Assembly (NCBI RefSeq): GCF_963422355.1
Contig: NC_085091.1
Coordinates: 4,111,523 to 4,175,522, forward strand
Length of the DNA stretch: 64,000 bases
Source of the DNA: Corticium candelabrum
Taxonomy: Eukaryota > Porifera > Homoscleromorpha > Homosclerophorida > Plakinidae
Direction of reading: 5' to 3'
A model generated the notes under the pieces. It was not told where the DNA came from. It did no database searches and saw nothing but the letters and a program-made list of their open reading frames with translations. A program made the position numbers and the translations under genes. Positions 24,431 through 36,346 of the stretch are shown piece by piece; the first letter of the stretch is position 1; each line of letters starts with the position of its first letter.

Positions 24431-24717
24431 GAGTTGAGGGAAAACCGAAAGCTGTGAGCTGTTGTACAAGCTCATCACACGATAAGTCTGACGGCTTTCG
24501 CAGTGCTGTCAAGCTCTTCAGGGCGCTGTGCGCGCAAACTCCGATGAACGTTGACATGACAGCACTGCGCTTGTCGCGAGGAATTTCATTTGCCGCCACT
24601 TACATATCTCAGTACTGGATCCCAATCGTTCTTCGTCGTGTCGAATTCGTCGAACTTTTCTATTAACACTGTGGTGATAGGTTTTGATTTCTGTTGTGGA
24701 TCTAGCGAAGCAGCCAT
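24430..24717 (-). pseudogene. Ty3/gypsy gag fragment
   Basis: Reading left from the ATG at 24717, MAASLDPQQK is followed by VLIEKFDEFDTTKNDWDPVL. After a one-frame change comes AANEIPRDKRSAVMSTFIG and SLTALRKPSDLSCDELVQQL. The order and spacing match the N-terminal part of gypsy-type Gag (an F-x-P/T-W-like opening, then a 'kPs-l-y-dLvklL' segment). Nothing of nucleocapsid or pol follows: the sequence passes straight into the dispersed repeat. The element is truncated and dead. Confidence 0.65.
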
Positions 24718-24807
24718 TCTTATCGCCACTATAATATCGCAAGACTCGAAACACGATGCTACTAGGCGTCTTGCCTGTATTAACTCGGATACTCTAAAGC
24801 CCGTGTA

Positions 24808-25053
24808 AGGCGACACTACTACAACATGAAAGTTGACACTTTTTTCATCATCGCGAGATGCTACTGATATTAAAGCAGTCCTACCATAACTATTATTTCT
24901 GTTGACACTGCCTCTTTAGAGTAGGCTGCTATTAAAGACATCTAAAGAGGCAGTGTCAACAGAAATAATAGTTATGGTAGGACTGCTTTAATATCAGTAG
25001 CATCTCGCGATGATGAAAAAAGTGTCAACTTTCATGTTGTAGTAGTGTCGCCT
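24808..25053. repeat. Perfect foldback element, 113-bp arms
   Basis: Bases 24808-24920 are the exact reverse complement of 24941-25053, with no mismatch found, around a 20-nt loop (24921-24940). Outer ends read AGGCGACACTACTACAAC. Flanks contain TA on both sides, suggesting a TA-type or TAA-type target, but no clean duplication is visible. No open frame. The last six bases at the right end plus flank (gcctac) are shared with the target duplication of the adjacent hAT element. Confidence 0.95.
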
Positions 25054-25055
25054 AC

Positions 25056-28000
25056 CAGCGGCGTAACCAGCCTTGTAAGACTGAGGGGGCACTCGAGCGC
25101 GGGCATTTGCACTGTAGACGGCGAGTAGTATTTCGTAGAGTTGATATTGTACTTCCTGAAGAGCTCTCACACTGTGCGGTTTTTACACTATAGACAGCAA
25201 TCTACTTTAGTAACTTAATTCTCCTGTTCTTGTCTATTCTAGCAAATAACTCAATTGCTTCGTCAATGTCTATTTTTCCAGAGAGGTCTCTCTCTATTGC
25301 AAGCAAAGCCATACTGTTTAACCGATCTTGACCCATACCGGCCCGAAGATAGCTTTTTAGCCTCTTCAGACACGAAAACGAGCGTTCGCAAGATGCTGTT
25401 GACACACCCATAGTCAACACTATGGTCAGAAGTTTATACAACTCTACAAACGCCTCTTTGACTGGCAAGAGATGGTGTAAGACGTCAGATAAAGAGTTTA
25501 CATCCTTCTTCCTTGCAAGAAACCGTTTGCATTCTTCGGCTTGCACAGAAATGTCCTCAAAATTTAGCTTGTAGTGGACAATCAATGGCTGCATAGTAGT
25601 TGCATTGAGAAAAGATGATCCAGGCATGCAAGCGCTACATGCCCTTATCAGTGGACGAGTCTCATGGGAAAATCGGCGCTTCATTTCTCCTATGATTGAG
25701 TCAAGCACTTCGTAGTAGACGGAAACTCTAACATAGGTTTCGACGTCCTCTGAAATAACTGGTTGCCTGCCGGTCGTTTCCATTATTACGTACTCATCTA
25801 GACGTGTTGGCTGATGGCTGACTCGATTGCGGCGCCTCGACTGGGAAAGATCACCAAGGTCCACTTCGTTGTTTCTGGCCAGTTCTTCGATATCATTCCA
25901 TAGATTCTTCCACAATGATGAATCAAATGACGCCTCTCTCCATTCAAGCAAAGTGTCTATTGCCGTTTCTACCAAATCTACGGCTGCAGCTAGATCAAGT
26001 TGCTTACTCTGCAGTACATCTGAAACCCCCTTTGTCAGTAGGAGAGCTTTCTTAAATATGACGGTACAAGCAATGAACTGTAGAGACTGAATCTGACTTA
26101 GTAATCCTTTGGACTGCACCACACGATCCTTGTTGTTCCCCTCAGAAACTCGACGAAGAGTCTCTATGATTGCTTTGTACCCGTCGTGTACAGCTCTTAC
26201 ACTGTCTACCCTACATGTCCACCTTGTGTCTGATAACCGTTTAAGATGAACCGGTTTATACGAGGAATTGATTTCCTTCATATTCTCCTGAACACATTCA
26301 AGTACGCAGTGAACGGCCGACGAAGATACGAAAACGTAAAGGGAATTCAGAAGTGAAAAATATTCGTAAGCGACTGGGATAGTTTTGCAGCAGTCTACGA
26401 GAGCCAGATTCAGACGGTGTGCATAACAGTGACAGTAAGTAGCCTGAGGACACATAGTCTTGATTTTCGCCTGGACGCCTCCATGCTCGCCGCTCATTAC
26501 ATTCGCTCCATCATAACTCTGAGAAACACACATTGACAAATCAATGCTACTCTCACCCAGTGATTTCGTAATAGACTGGGCGATTCCCGCTGCAGAAAGA
26601 TCGGTTAAAGCAACGAATCCTAGGAACCGTTCACACACATTGCCTTCAAAAACATATCTCACAACCAAGGACAGCTGTTCGCTTTTGCTGACATCACGTG
26701 TTTCGTCTGCCATGAGCGTGAAAGCTCCACTTGCCTTTAACTCGGAGCAAATCTTGTCCTTCACCATCTTTCCAAGTATATCCAGTATGGTATTTTGGAC
26801 ATTAGGTGATAGGTATCTGGCATTTCTAGGAAGGCTATTCTTCTTCTGCTGCAAGCGAGCGTCTTGATTGACTAGGAGGTCTAAAATAGCTCTAAAATTT
26901 CCTGGGTTCTCCGACGTCTCTGATTCGTGGTGTCCTCGCAGTGGTATATTTTGTCGCGCAAGGGTGAGAATCACTGTCATAACTGACTTCAGGTAGTGCC
27001 GATTAAGCATAATCTCCTCTTCTTCCACATCCCGTAGTTGGTAGTCCACACCGAATTGAACCTTTTCTCTTTCTGCAACAAGACGTTGTTGCCATACTTG
27101 CATGTTCGCTCGGTGGTTCGCGGATTCCGCGTGCTGTTTCAGGGCTCCACTTTTACCCTTAGCCTTCTTCCATCCCCGAAAACCAATTGTAGTGAATGCT
27201 GGATCAACTCGACTAACTGCTCCTACCTTGAGGTGACGGCAGGGGTAGCAGTATATTGCATCTTTCGCTATGGAATATTCTACCCACGTGAATGCCTTGT
27301 ACCATTCAGGAGAGAAGGAGCGATGTTTCGAGCCGAACTTAGTTGTTGGAAATTTTGACAGGAGGGGCTGCGCAGGCCTATCTCCAATATGGCGTGACAG
27401 ATCTGTGAGCGGAACATACATGCAATAATTAGTTAGAGTACTGTACCGACGAAATTGTGTTACAAGATAATAGATATTTCGTGTACCTGCAGGTGATTGT
27501 AAACCTTTCATGGCGCCTGGTGCATCCTCGGCACAGTCCGTCTCGGGATTTGTCGGTGATCCACAATCTAGATCTACTTCCAGCTCAGAATCTGCATATA
27601 TGAGTGCAGGTGCTACAGCAGTTTTCGGTGACACAGGCCCGCTGCTGGCCATGGAAAGATCTACAGTTGCTACGGAACTACTGAAACTGCTCTCGTAACT
27701 GCTCTCGGCAAGGACACGTGCCGAAGGAGATAGACATAGTGACTCCGAGGCAGAAGCAAACTCAGACTCAGCATTCTCGCTAATGCCTACCGTAGACGCC
27801 GATTCGGAATCCGTAATCACATGCCCTTCTGTACCAACTGAAATGGGAGAATCTGCCCTCGACCTGGTGACATCCTACAGTTACTAGCTAGCTAGTACAG
27901 ACAGCAAGAGCACACCAGTCACAATTTCACAAACCTCTTGGGCTGAAAGAAAGTCAGAATTGTTTCATTTCTGCTGTTTCCTGACCGTTTCCGGGAAGCC

Positions 28001-28228
28001 TTCTTCGTATGTGCTTCAGTCATTATAAGCCACGTGTTCGTACATAACGTGCGCTAATTCCACTGACCGGGTGTAAGCATAAAGCGCGCTAATTCTTTTC
28101 TAGGTCAGTAGCTCATTTAGCATCTGATTCTGAACATTGGACAATAGGGTTACAAATCAAAGAAAGCTAAAAGTCAAATATTTGGGGGGGCACGTGCCCC
28201 CCCAGGCCACCCCGTAGATACGCCACTG
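25056..28228. mobile_element. hAT DNA transposon, apparently complete
   Basis: The left end CAGCGGCGTAACCAG and the reverse complement of the right end CAGTGGCGTATCTAC form the short imperfect terminal repeats typical of hAT elements, followed on both sides by G-rich ggggggcac sequence. The outside bases share GCCTAC (25050-25055 and 28230-28235), a decayed or offset version of the 8-bp duplication hAT makes. The 3.2-kb body contains one intact two-exon transposase gene on the minus strand. The left end was inserted at the edge of the palindrome 24808-25053. Confidence 0.85.
25202..28023 (-). CDS. hAT transposase, ZMYM1/TTF-zinc-finger type, intact
   Basis: Exon 1 runs 28023-27935 from an ATG (MTEAHTKKASRKRSG...TILTFFQPK). 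A 71-nt intron follows, then exon 2 runs from 27863 to the stop at 25202. The exons join in frame to give 916 residues without a stop. After a Ser/Glu-rich N-terminus there is a TTF-type zinc finger (IYCYPCRHL at about 233-241, with His residues in LKQHAESANHRANM). The RNase-H-like core has TLMADETRDVSKSEQL and SYDGANVMSGEHGG, then CYAHRLNLAL. The last 76 residues, VLTMGVSTASCERSFSCLKR through MALLAIERDL, are the hAT dimerisation domain. The protein acts in the nucleus, cutting and rejoining the element's ends. Being undamaged and enclosed by terminal repeats, it may be active or recently active. Confidence 0.88.
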
Positions 28229-28236
28229 AGCCTACA

Positions 28237-29182
28237 TACTGAATTGTAGCCACTAGAACAAGCTCTCACCAGTACAAGCTATCCACTATCTTCCCACGCA
28301 TTTCGTGAAAAGGGGGAAAACGGTACACAGTGACAGAGTATCGATAGACACAAGCGCTACGGGACAACCATCTGAAGCGATGGTAGTCATGCGACTATTC
28401 GTGGATACTCCCCTTCAGGTTAGCCAGTTGTCGGAAGTTCTGAAATTTGTCTTTTCAAGGTGCCTCTGTTTCTAGAATAGAACATAGTTTATTTTTGGTT
28501 ACTGCTAGCTCTGCTAGGGCGGATATAGAACCAGTCGTCTTTTGATCTCTTTTCCGACTTGCTTGTCTGTTAGAGTACTTCATTTTCATAGCTTTTATCA
28601 ATGGTTTATCGTGATCCACATTTCAGCTATGCCTGTTTCTAACCGAAATTCAGTCCAAAAGTACGTACCCGGTTGCAAGATGCTTTATCATCCGGCCACT
28701 CTTGTAGTATAACAAGTTTGTGCTGTTTTAAAGTTATGTCTTTCATTGTTTCTTCTTGTATTTCAAATTTTGTGAGTGCTACTTGTGTTTAATTAATCAG
28801 CCATATTAATACTTTCAACTTTTCTCGCAACGTTCGTCTGCTAGTGTATAACTTCCAAGTGTTTGGTTGATTGTTTTTTATCAGTAGGTAGGTAGGCTTG
28901 TCACAAAGACCGTAGTCAACTAGGTACACCTGGGTGCCTCGCTCATAGGCGATTGTAACTTTATTTTGATTGATGTTTAATTATTGATACTAGCTGTCAC
29001 CCTAGCATAATCTAGAGTAGTTCCTCAACAGCTAAAGATGACAAACGTAAATACATCGCTACCCACTACGCATTACATCACCCCAAAATGCATTTCAACA
29101 ACTTCACTTAAGCCAGAGACACTACAATACAGCTATAGGAGTTTATAGCTCTCTGAAGATGTTGATTACTTAACAATCGTAA
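28237..29182. other. Non-coding stretch
   Basis: No open frame of interest and no clear repeat. It begins with the continuation of the host sequence interrupted by the hAT element (catactgaattgtagcc). Confidence 0.4.
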
Positions 29183-29830
29183 TCATCTCCGACGCTTCCA
29201 TAAACGGTTCTCCAATTGCTCACGAGTAGAGTTTGAGCGTTCATGGGCCATTATATTCAGTTGATTGCTCCTCAAGTCCGCATTGGATCGAAACAAGAAA
29301 GTGTGTCTAACAGCAGTCATAGTATTCAGAAAGTATCTGTCTCTGCCCATTGCATTGTTGAGCTGTTCCTCTGCTTCAGTGCTGATCATGCCATTCAGTT
29401 CTGGCACATTCTATTCTTCGAAGATCTTATTATTTTTGTTTGGTGTCCTTCTCATGCAGCTTGTCAAATAGACAATACTTTACAGGCACTCCTGTGCTTG
29501 GATGACTATACGCACTTGATAGTTGTGGTCTGAAGTAACTGCTGACTGTTCATTGTTAGTAGCCACTGCTGCAAGTATAAGTAAAGAATGATTTCGATCT
29601 GCCTGGACATTTGATGGAGTTGCTTCAGTTATCTTTCCATGATATGGATGAAACATACGTGGAAACCGAGAATTTCCGTGTGCAGCAACTATGTGAGCCA
29701 TATCAACAACAGTTGGTTGGTACTTCATAGACATGAGGACATCAACATAATCCCTTGTACTTTCAGCACGAAGTAAAAACTTAAGGGCATAAACAACTTG
29801 ATGGGGCGAGTGGTTGACAACCAGTCTTCT

Positions 29831-29840
<10 letters not shown>
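29183..29840 (-). pseudogene. Transposase relic (HAPH...FLLRAESPRDY type)
   Basis: Reading left from about 29840: NHSPHQVVYALKFLLRAEST, then RDYVDVLMSMKYQPTVVDMA, HIVAAHGNSRFPRMFHPYHG; after a break, CLFDKLHEKDTK; then PELNGMISTEAEEQLNNAMG and RDRYFLNTMTAVRHTFLFR. The order matches a family of DDE-like proteins common in cnidarian, sponge and mollusc genomes, in which the VDMAH and E-x-x-N-G/N-S blocks are conserved. At least two frame changes are needed between blocks. N-terminal domains are not visible. I do not know a secure name for the family. Confidence 0.6.
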
Positions 29841-29867
<27 letters not shown>

Positions 29868-29868
29868 G
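29826..29868. repeat. (AAC)n microsatellite
   Basis: About 14 AAC units. In the minus strand they give a run of valine in an artefactual frame extension. Confidence 0.95.
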
Positions 29869-29869
29869 C

Positions 29870-30660
29870 AGCAATCATCCAGATATACGGTGTCATTAAT
29901 GGAACAGCATGGTAGAGTAACAAACCTGATGCACCCCAAATTTTTGAAAACACTATTCTACACCTGCCAGGTATTCATGTTTTCACGCACACGTATTACA
30001 CAATTCACCTTTGTCCCTTTGTCATGAACACCTGCTTGCCTGCAAAGCTTCTTCACTGTTTCCCTCTATAAAAACATAAAATCCATAAGCATAGTCGTTC
30101 TAAATTATGTCTTGATCTTACAGAGCTGTTAATTGTCAAGGAGATTAACAAGTCTGTCATCTGTGATCAGTGAAAAGTGGTGTTGTATTGTTTCATTATT
30201 ACTGTTGCTTTGATCTGACACTTTCGCTACCCTGTGTTCAAGACGTTGCTGGCACAACGAGTAAATGGGCCAATCCACGGAGTTCAACATGTGTAGTCTG
30301 ACTTGACCATAAATGGATTGTTGTGACCTATCTTAACAATGTCAGCTTGATTGGAAATTGGATCAGATATTTTGCATTACTTTCACAGAAACGTCTAGCA
30401 AGCATCTCATATTCGACTTTGGTCCAAAATGCTTCACAGTCGACTATGTCATTTCTGGATATGGTTCGGGGACAGTTAGATCTGTCACTAAATGTGTCAC
30501 ATTCAACAATGTAAATCAGGAACGATATACAAGTGATGAAGGTTAATTGTAGCTCTTACTTGCAACGAGAATGCTGGCTGCCCTTCTGTTGACATCAACA
30601 GTCAGAATAGGTGGGTGATATCCACAATGAATTGAATGCAACGAAACTCGTATGTGTTTT
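29870..30660. other. Non-coding stretch
   Basis: May include decayed N-terminal sequence of the preceding relic on the minus strand. Nothing specific can be supported. Confidence 0.35.
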
Positions 30661-30679
30661 CAGATAGAGCCTCAAAGTG

Positions 30680-32300
30680 ACTATTGCGTACAGATCATCA
30701 AGCACTAACTACGCTTTGTCAGCTAGTGGCTCTGGTCATCGACCGTTGCGGCTATATTGGTGGGCAGATAGGTTGTATAGATATTACTTTACTGTTGAAG
30801 ATCGTCCAGGAAGATACAATCAGATGGCGTATTTCTTATCTCGAGTCAAGCTACCAGAAGATCATTCTACATCCAGGAAGCCGACAGTCGATCAGTTCGA
30901 GGACAGTGAAATGATTCAGATGTTAGTTACAGTGAGTGACATAACAAAACAGTTTCACAAGATTAATTAGAGAGAATCTGAGGAAGACGAAGTGTTGCAA
31001 GAGGTGGTAAAATATGTGCAGGAAGGATGGCCTGGGAAATCACCGGATCCAATATTGCAGCCGTATTTCAATAGAGAATATGAATCATCGGTTTGGGGTA
31101 CACCGGGTAAGTGTTTGGCCAGAGGACAGAGACTGGATATCCCAAACAAGTTACAACATAGAATTCCAAAGATGGTGCACAAAGGGCACATTGGAATGAC
31201 ACGCATGAAGCAAAGAGGTCGGGATTCAGTTTGGTGGCCAGGTCTGGACAAACAAATTGAAGAATATGTGAGGAATTGTGATATATGTGCGATGAGTGGG
31301 AAATCGGTCAAACCTCGAGCTGCTCCCTTAGAGACGGTAGAGTGGCCGGAGCAACCATGAGATAAGTTGCAAATTAACATTTTCGGGGAAATACAGGCAG
31401 CAACGTATAGACAACGATTTATCACGGTGGTTCATGATATGCATTCGAAATGGCCAGAAATTCAGACAAGTAAAGATGTTACCACAGAGACAGTTATTAC
31501 TATTCTTCGGACACTTTGTGAGATGGGGTTTACCTAGACAAATCATTACTGACAATGGATCGCAATTTACATCCTACCAGTTTCAAGAGTTTTTGAAACA
31601 ACACAACATCAAGCACACGCGGACCTCATTTTACCACCCACAAGGGAACGGGGAGTTGAACGGTTCACCCAAGTGTTGAAGCATGGATTGGTAACATTTA
31701 GCTGAAGGAACATCAGTCACGGAGGCCTTCAATCAATTCTTTTCAATTATCGAGCAACAAACCATGCCTTAACTGGGAAGTCACCAGCAGAGTTGATGAT
31801 AGAGAGGAAAATGCGGAACCGTTATTAATGCTGAACCCAAATACCGCTGGAGAGAAATTACAAAGTACTTCTTATCAGAGGATACGGAACAGGATTCACC
31901 TAAAACAAGCAAAGCAAAAAGCGTATACAGATAACGATAGGTCCGCAGTATATAGGTCTTTCCAACCAGGAGACTGGGTTATGGTAAAAAGACCTCATAC
32001 AGGCCACAAGCTCAAATTAAAGTTGTCAGAACCAATACAAGTCCAGAGGAAACTCGCAGAGTTTTCATATCGATTACAAGATGGATCGCGTTGGCATGTC
32101 GATGCGTTAGTGGGGACAAATGTGAAATTGATCAAAACACAGATGCAAGAGCGGCAGATCCCATACGCCCTTGGGCTAGAGAGGAAAGGGACGAAGAAGA
32201 TAGAAGAGAACAACCAGAGGTAGAAACTAGAAGATCAGTGAGGAACAGACAAAGACCACAACATCTGAAGGACTATTATGTACAATACAATACTTAGAGG
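30680..32300 (+). pseudogene. Ty3/gypsy pol relic: RNase H tail and integrase
   Basis: Begins inside RNase H (RTDHQALTTLC, then after a shift PLRLYWWADRLYRYYFTVED and RPGRYNQMAYFLSR). The integrase zinc-binding region follows (HKGHIGMTRMKQR...WWPGLDKQIEEYVRNCDIC). In the core, the expected first catalytic Asp is Asn (KLQINIFGE-like stretch at 31365-31390), a stop falls after EMGFT, TDNGSQF retains the second Asp, and a one-base shift breaks the Glu-containing NG-x-x-E block at about 31650. The C-terminal region contains FQPGDWVMVKRP and a basic tail ending RQRPQHLKDYYVQYN. A purine run (aaaggggaggga) at about 32307 precedes tatgttatatacggg, the probable start of a 3' LTR. The 5' half and 5' LTR are missing. 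Confidence 0.8.
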
Positions 32301-34989
32301 GGACGTAGAAAGGGGAGGGATATGTTATATACGGGTATATGGATTAGAGGAGATACGGGACTTAGGAGGGCAGTTGAGCCATATGAGTTTTGCAGTAGTT
32401 GTACATAGTCGGTTGTGTTGACTAATAAGTGGTTTTGTTAACGATACAACAATTCCGTCGTGCCGTGCGTTGCAGTATGACATCTATCGCTAGAGACACC
32501 CAAGCGTCTCGTACAACTGCATGGAGATGGCGTAGGAAAGTTAATGTTTTGGGTATTCTGGAATTTATGGCGCCACATCATGCCACGGCTGCAGAAACGA
32601 CAGGTACTATGCTGTGAAGACAGATTTGTTTCCTGGACGTATACACGTACAGTACAGTTGGCAGCGATACGAGTTGTAGTCTAATAAATTTGGTATAGCC
32701 TAGTAGTAAGAAGTAAACCGAATGCGAATCGACGTCCGGACTGTTCGTAAGTCCTTTTGACATGAGCTGCATGCAGCCAACTCACTCGGGTTTCTAAAGG
32801 TCATGCATGTGACTTCAAACGTCGATCTGCAGACGTAATCGAGAGAAAGATTAGACTGCACAAACACATAGCTAAAACAAGTAGACTTAGTAACACTGAA
32901 AGCAATACAAGAAACATGCGCATACTGCTAGGCGGTTATAGCCCGTCGTCGTCAGGTCAACAAGGGTCTCTCGTCACTCGATCAACGAGCACGCAGATGA
33001 AACAGCAAAGATTGTGTTGCGACAGATAATAACACGGAGATACCTACCTGCATTTTACAACGCGATCATATCTCAAGAGAAGGTTTTCATACAGTTTTTT
33101 ATTAAATATTCTAGATAGCTATAGCTAAAATTAAGGTTATCTTAGTTTCCTCCAGTCACGTTGCTAAAATATAGATACTGCTTACTTCAACGCTATACAT
33201 CCGCCGTTGCTATTATGAGTTTATGGTTTCCTTTAGCATCAGCAGTTTTTTGGCTTTAGCTGGAGCTAACACATCGTTTCTTCACAATTAATTAGAGAAC
33301 TTCCTACAATAAGAACACGTTATCTTTATGTGTAATCTATATAATATACAAATTTCATTCATTACAGGCACTATAACCCCATTATCCAGATTCAACGGAC
33401 GTTTGGCTGATGAACGCAAAGGCCCGAAAGCTAAACACACTCTAATATGACGTAATTTTCGCGGCAAGCCTGTACGATCAAATAGAATCAGTGACCATCA
33501 GTTGAGGTGCGGCGCAACTTATAGCTTTACCGTTTGGATGCTGAAATTCAATTATTGTACCTCATCATCATGGCATGATCTTCCAACTGGATTACTGTAC
33601 GTACCTTTCCTTAGTGACTCTAGCTGCATGCATGTTTATAGTAGAAGTGTAGTTACTACGTCAATTAACTAATGAACTAGACTCTTACTTTTGCTCATAA
33701 CTTACGTACTTAATGGGTATTCGCACGTGTCTGTGTCTCTTGATCAATTCAACGCTTATTTTTGACGCTAGAGCTTCCGTCATGTGATGATGCAGAAACC
33801 GCTGTGGACAGTGAGATAACAGAACCCCTCCGTTTGCCTTCTCCATACGTGTATGTCTGCGTACAATATTTCTAAGTGGTATATTTAGATGTTTGATGTC
33901 TAGTCAACTCTGATCAATTTCGAATAGTGCATATGAGTCGTCACCTGTTGCTGTTGATGAGAGAAATTATACCAATAGTGGCATACCGGGAAACTCTCAT
34001 GTGGACGAAGACGTTTCAATACCTCTAGAGATCTAGACAATGAGGATGATCTGTATCATGACTAGGGTAAACCGGGGTAACTCCGTGAGTAATTTGATAC
34101 ACGCCCGTATATTGCTACGTATGAGTGTTGTAGTCGCTTGATCTTACTACCGTATGGAGCAGTAGCCTTCTGCTAATCAGCATGTGGGTGACCATCCCTG
34201 AAATCTTAATCGTTCTTGAGATAATTCGGGACTTTCGTCGGCGCTGCTAATCTTCTGGGTGGGGCAACTTCGTGACAGAGTTTGGTTCTGGCAACTTACG
34301 ACTTACGAATGGTTGTAACTATTGCTTGCGTGAGTATCTGTAGGGGCTGGAGAGAATAAAATTTCAATTACCGATTAGAGTTTGCCATCATAGTTGGGCC
34401 GGGCCGCCTGTCCAGATTCTGTAGATGCACGTAGAATCACCAGTTGTCTCTGGAAATCGGTGTTACAACCTCTGAAAGCATTCAAATGCTAAGACTGTTG
34501 GCTGTGAGGCATGGAGTGAAAGAGGTCTTGAAGACGTGTTGGCAGCCGTTCGTGTGCATATACCCGTGGCACTAGAGAGACCACGTCATCTACAATTTTT
34601 GTATTCGTTTCGTCAGTGTGCTAATTCTAGTATGACAAGTGTAGGAAGTGATGTTGAACTTCGGCAATCCTTCCGTACACTACAACTTACTACATGTGTC
34701 AAAACTGAAAGGACATTGTCGAATCAAGGGGTTGCTGTAGTAACGGGGACTCGTGTATTCCTTTTCACGAGTTGTCTGTAGCCCAGCAACTGGAGGAGTT
34801 GTTTCAAGGTGATAGTCCAACATGTATAGATAGATATAATCGTGAAACTAGCGCACTTTTCTACATTTGTAGATAGACGATTTTCTGAAGTGCCGTTGAG
34901 GAGCCATAGTTCTCCGCATGTCCCGGAGAGCATTTCTGATATAACAGGAAACTGATGGTGCAGTACACAACCGCGCATTTGTACTTTCC
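32301..34989. other. LTR remnant and non-coding stretch
   Basis: The first few hundred bases are probably a 3' LTR of the preceding gypsy relic, but no second copy exists to fix its ends. A plus-strand frame at 32440-32600 contains SIARDTQASRTTAWRWRRK, which looks like a small helix-turn-helix. It could be the first exon of the TNP2-like gene downstream, though no splice path was established. The rest has many TAG/TAA stops and no recognisable peptide. Confidence 0.35.
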
Positions 34990-35697
34990 TCAGATAGAGT
35001 AGTTCGCTTGACTATGGCAATGAACATTGACGGAACTCCGCCGTCTAATTAAGAAGAGCAAGCTCTCCATATGGCCTGTGTACATTCGTGTCAATGAGCT
35101 CCCAGCTAACATCAGGTTAGTGGACGTTCTAGTGTTACAATGCTCAGCGACACTTGAACAGTACGTTGTGATTGCTTAAACTTTGTTGAGCAGGTATTCT
35201 AGAGCTTACAAGATCTTGGCTGGAATTTGGTGTTCTTATTACAAGCCATTCATGACTACCTTTCTCCAACCGATACTTGAGCAACTCCATAGACTTCAGG
35301 GTGAAGGTGAGTGAGCTGCCACACTTCTGTTGCTTTGATTATAGCCTCTTGGATGTGGGCTTTCGAAAGTTGCTGCTACGGTACGTACATATATGCAGGA
35401 ACTAAGATTCGGCTGAGATCAGGAGAAATCGTGCATTTTTTTGTCAGAGTGCTGCTTATGGTGGCTGATCTTCCTGCAAAAGCAGCTGTGTTGAACTGCA
35501 ATCAATTCAATGACAGGTACGGTTGTACTAATTGTGAAATAGAGGGAAAGGTCGTAAAGAAAGGAAGAGGTCATACTAGAGTGTATTCTTTTACTGGTCA
35601 TTCTCCAGCTCTTCGTAGCCACAGGAGCGTTTTCAGCCAAGCAAGAACTGCTGTGGACGCTGGAAATGTAAGCCTAGGTGACATGCCTGCTTATTAA
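34990..35697 (+). pseudogene. TNP2/EnSpm-CACTA-like transposase relic
   Basis: Three exons can be recognised. 34996-35115 has RVVRLTMAMNIDGTPP and then, after a one-base shift, KKSKLSIWPVYIRVNELPAN. 35194-35306 has YSRAYKILAGIWCSYYKPFM and TTFLQPILEQL. 35399-35697 has GEIVHFFVRVLLMVADLPAK, AAVLNCNQFNDRYGCTNCE and RTAVDAG. The borders are GT/AG and phases agree (1-base carry at each). This is the conserved DDE-containing core of TNP2-type proteins: the N-x-D-G block holds a catalytic Asp and the D-x-P-A-(K/R) block is diagnostic. The shift in the first exon and the stop after DMPAY mean it cannot be whole. No CACTA termini were seen. Confidence 0.7.
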
Positions 35698-36346
35698 TCA
35701 AGTTATAGCCCTACAGTGATGACATAGTTGCTTCGATCTACTGCTTATTTATACGTCGAACCGCCTTTATACGTACTTTATTTATACGCCTTTATTTATA
35801 CGTACCAACCGGTTTCTTGACCGATGACTTACTGAAAGCTCACGTTGGTTCACGTCTTGGAACTTCATGTAATACGTTCATTTCTGTTGAGTCATAGTGT
35901 CAGTTCGAGATCGATCAGTGTCAAAATTACTCTAGCTGCAGACTTTGTCTAGTCGTTTTCTTCGTACAGCGAAATTTTTGTTTACCTTGTATTCGATTTA
36001 GTTTGTATCTATTGTTGACTTTGAAATACACTACTATTGATCACAACTGTCTTTGAATCAAATTGTGTACCGAGCACCGTCAACGTTTCTACCTATCAGC
36101 ACCATAATTTTGTGGTAATGGGAGTCGATTTGAGTGGTCAAGCAGACAGTGGTCATCTGCAAAGGAATTATATGCAGTTTCGGCAAGTTTGAATCCTTCA
36201 GCCGCAAAAGTACCACTTTTAATAGGAGTAAATGCATTAGTCATTCCAGCGGGAAAGTTCTGAGTGGTCCAGACACAAAGTTGGTTGCAATTTCTCAGCA
36301 GAGTTGGATGCGCTTGCACGAGGTAGCCACCATCTGAGGAGACCAA
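35698..36346. other. Non-coding stretch
   Basis: Short direct repeats of 'tatttatacg' near 35745-35805. The minus-strand frame at 36089-36352 has no recognisable domain. Confidence 0.35.
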
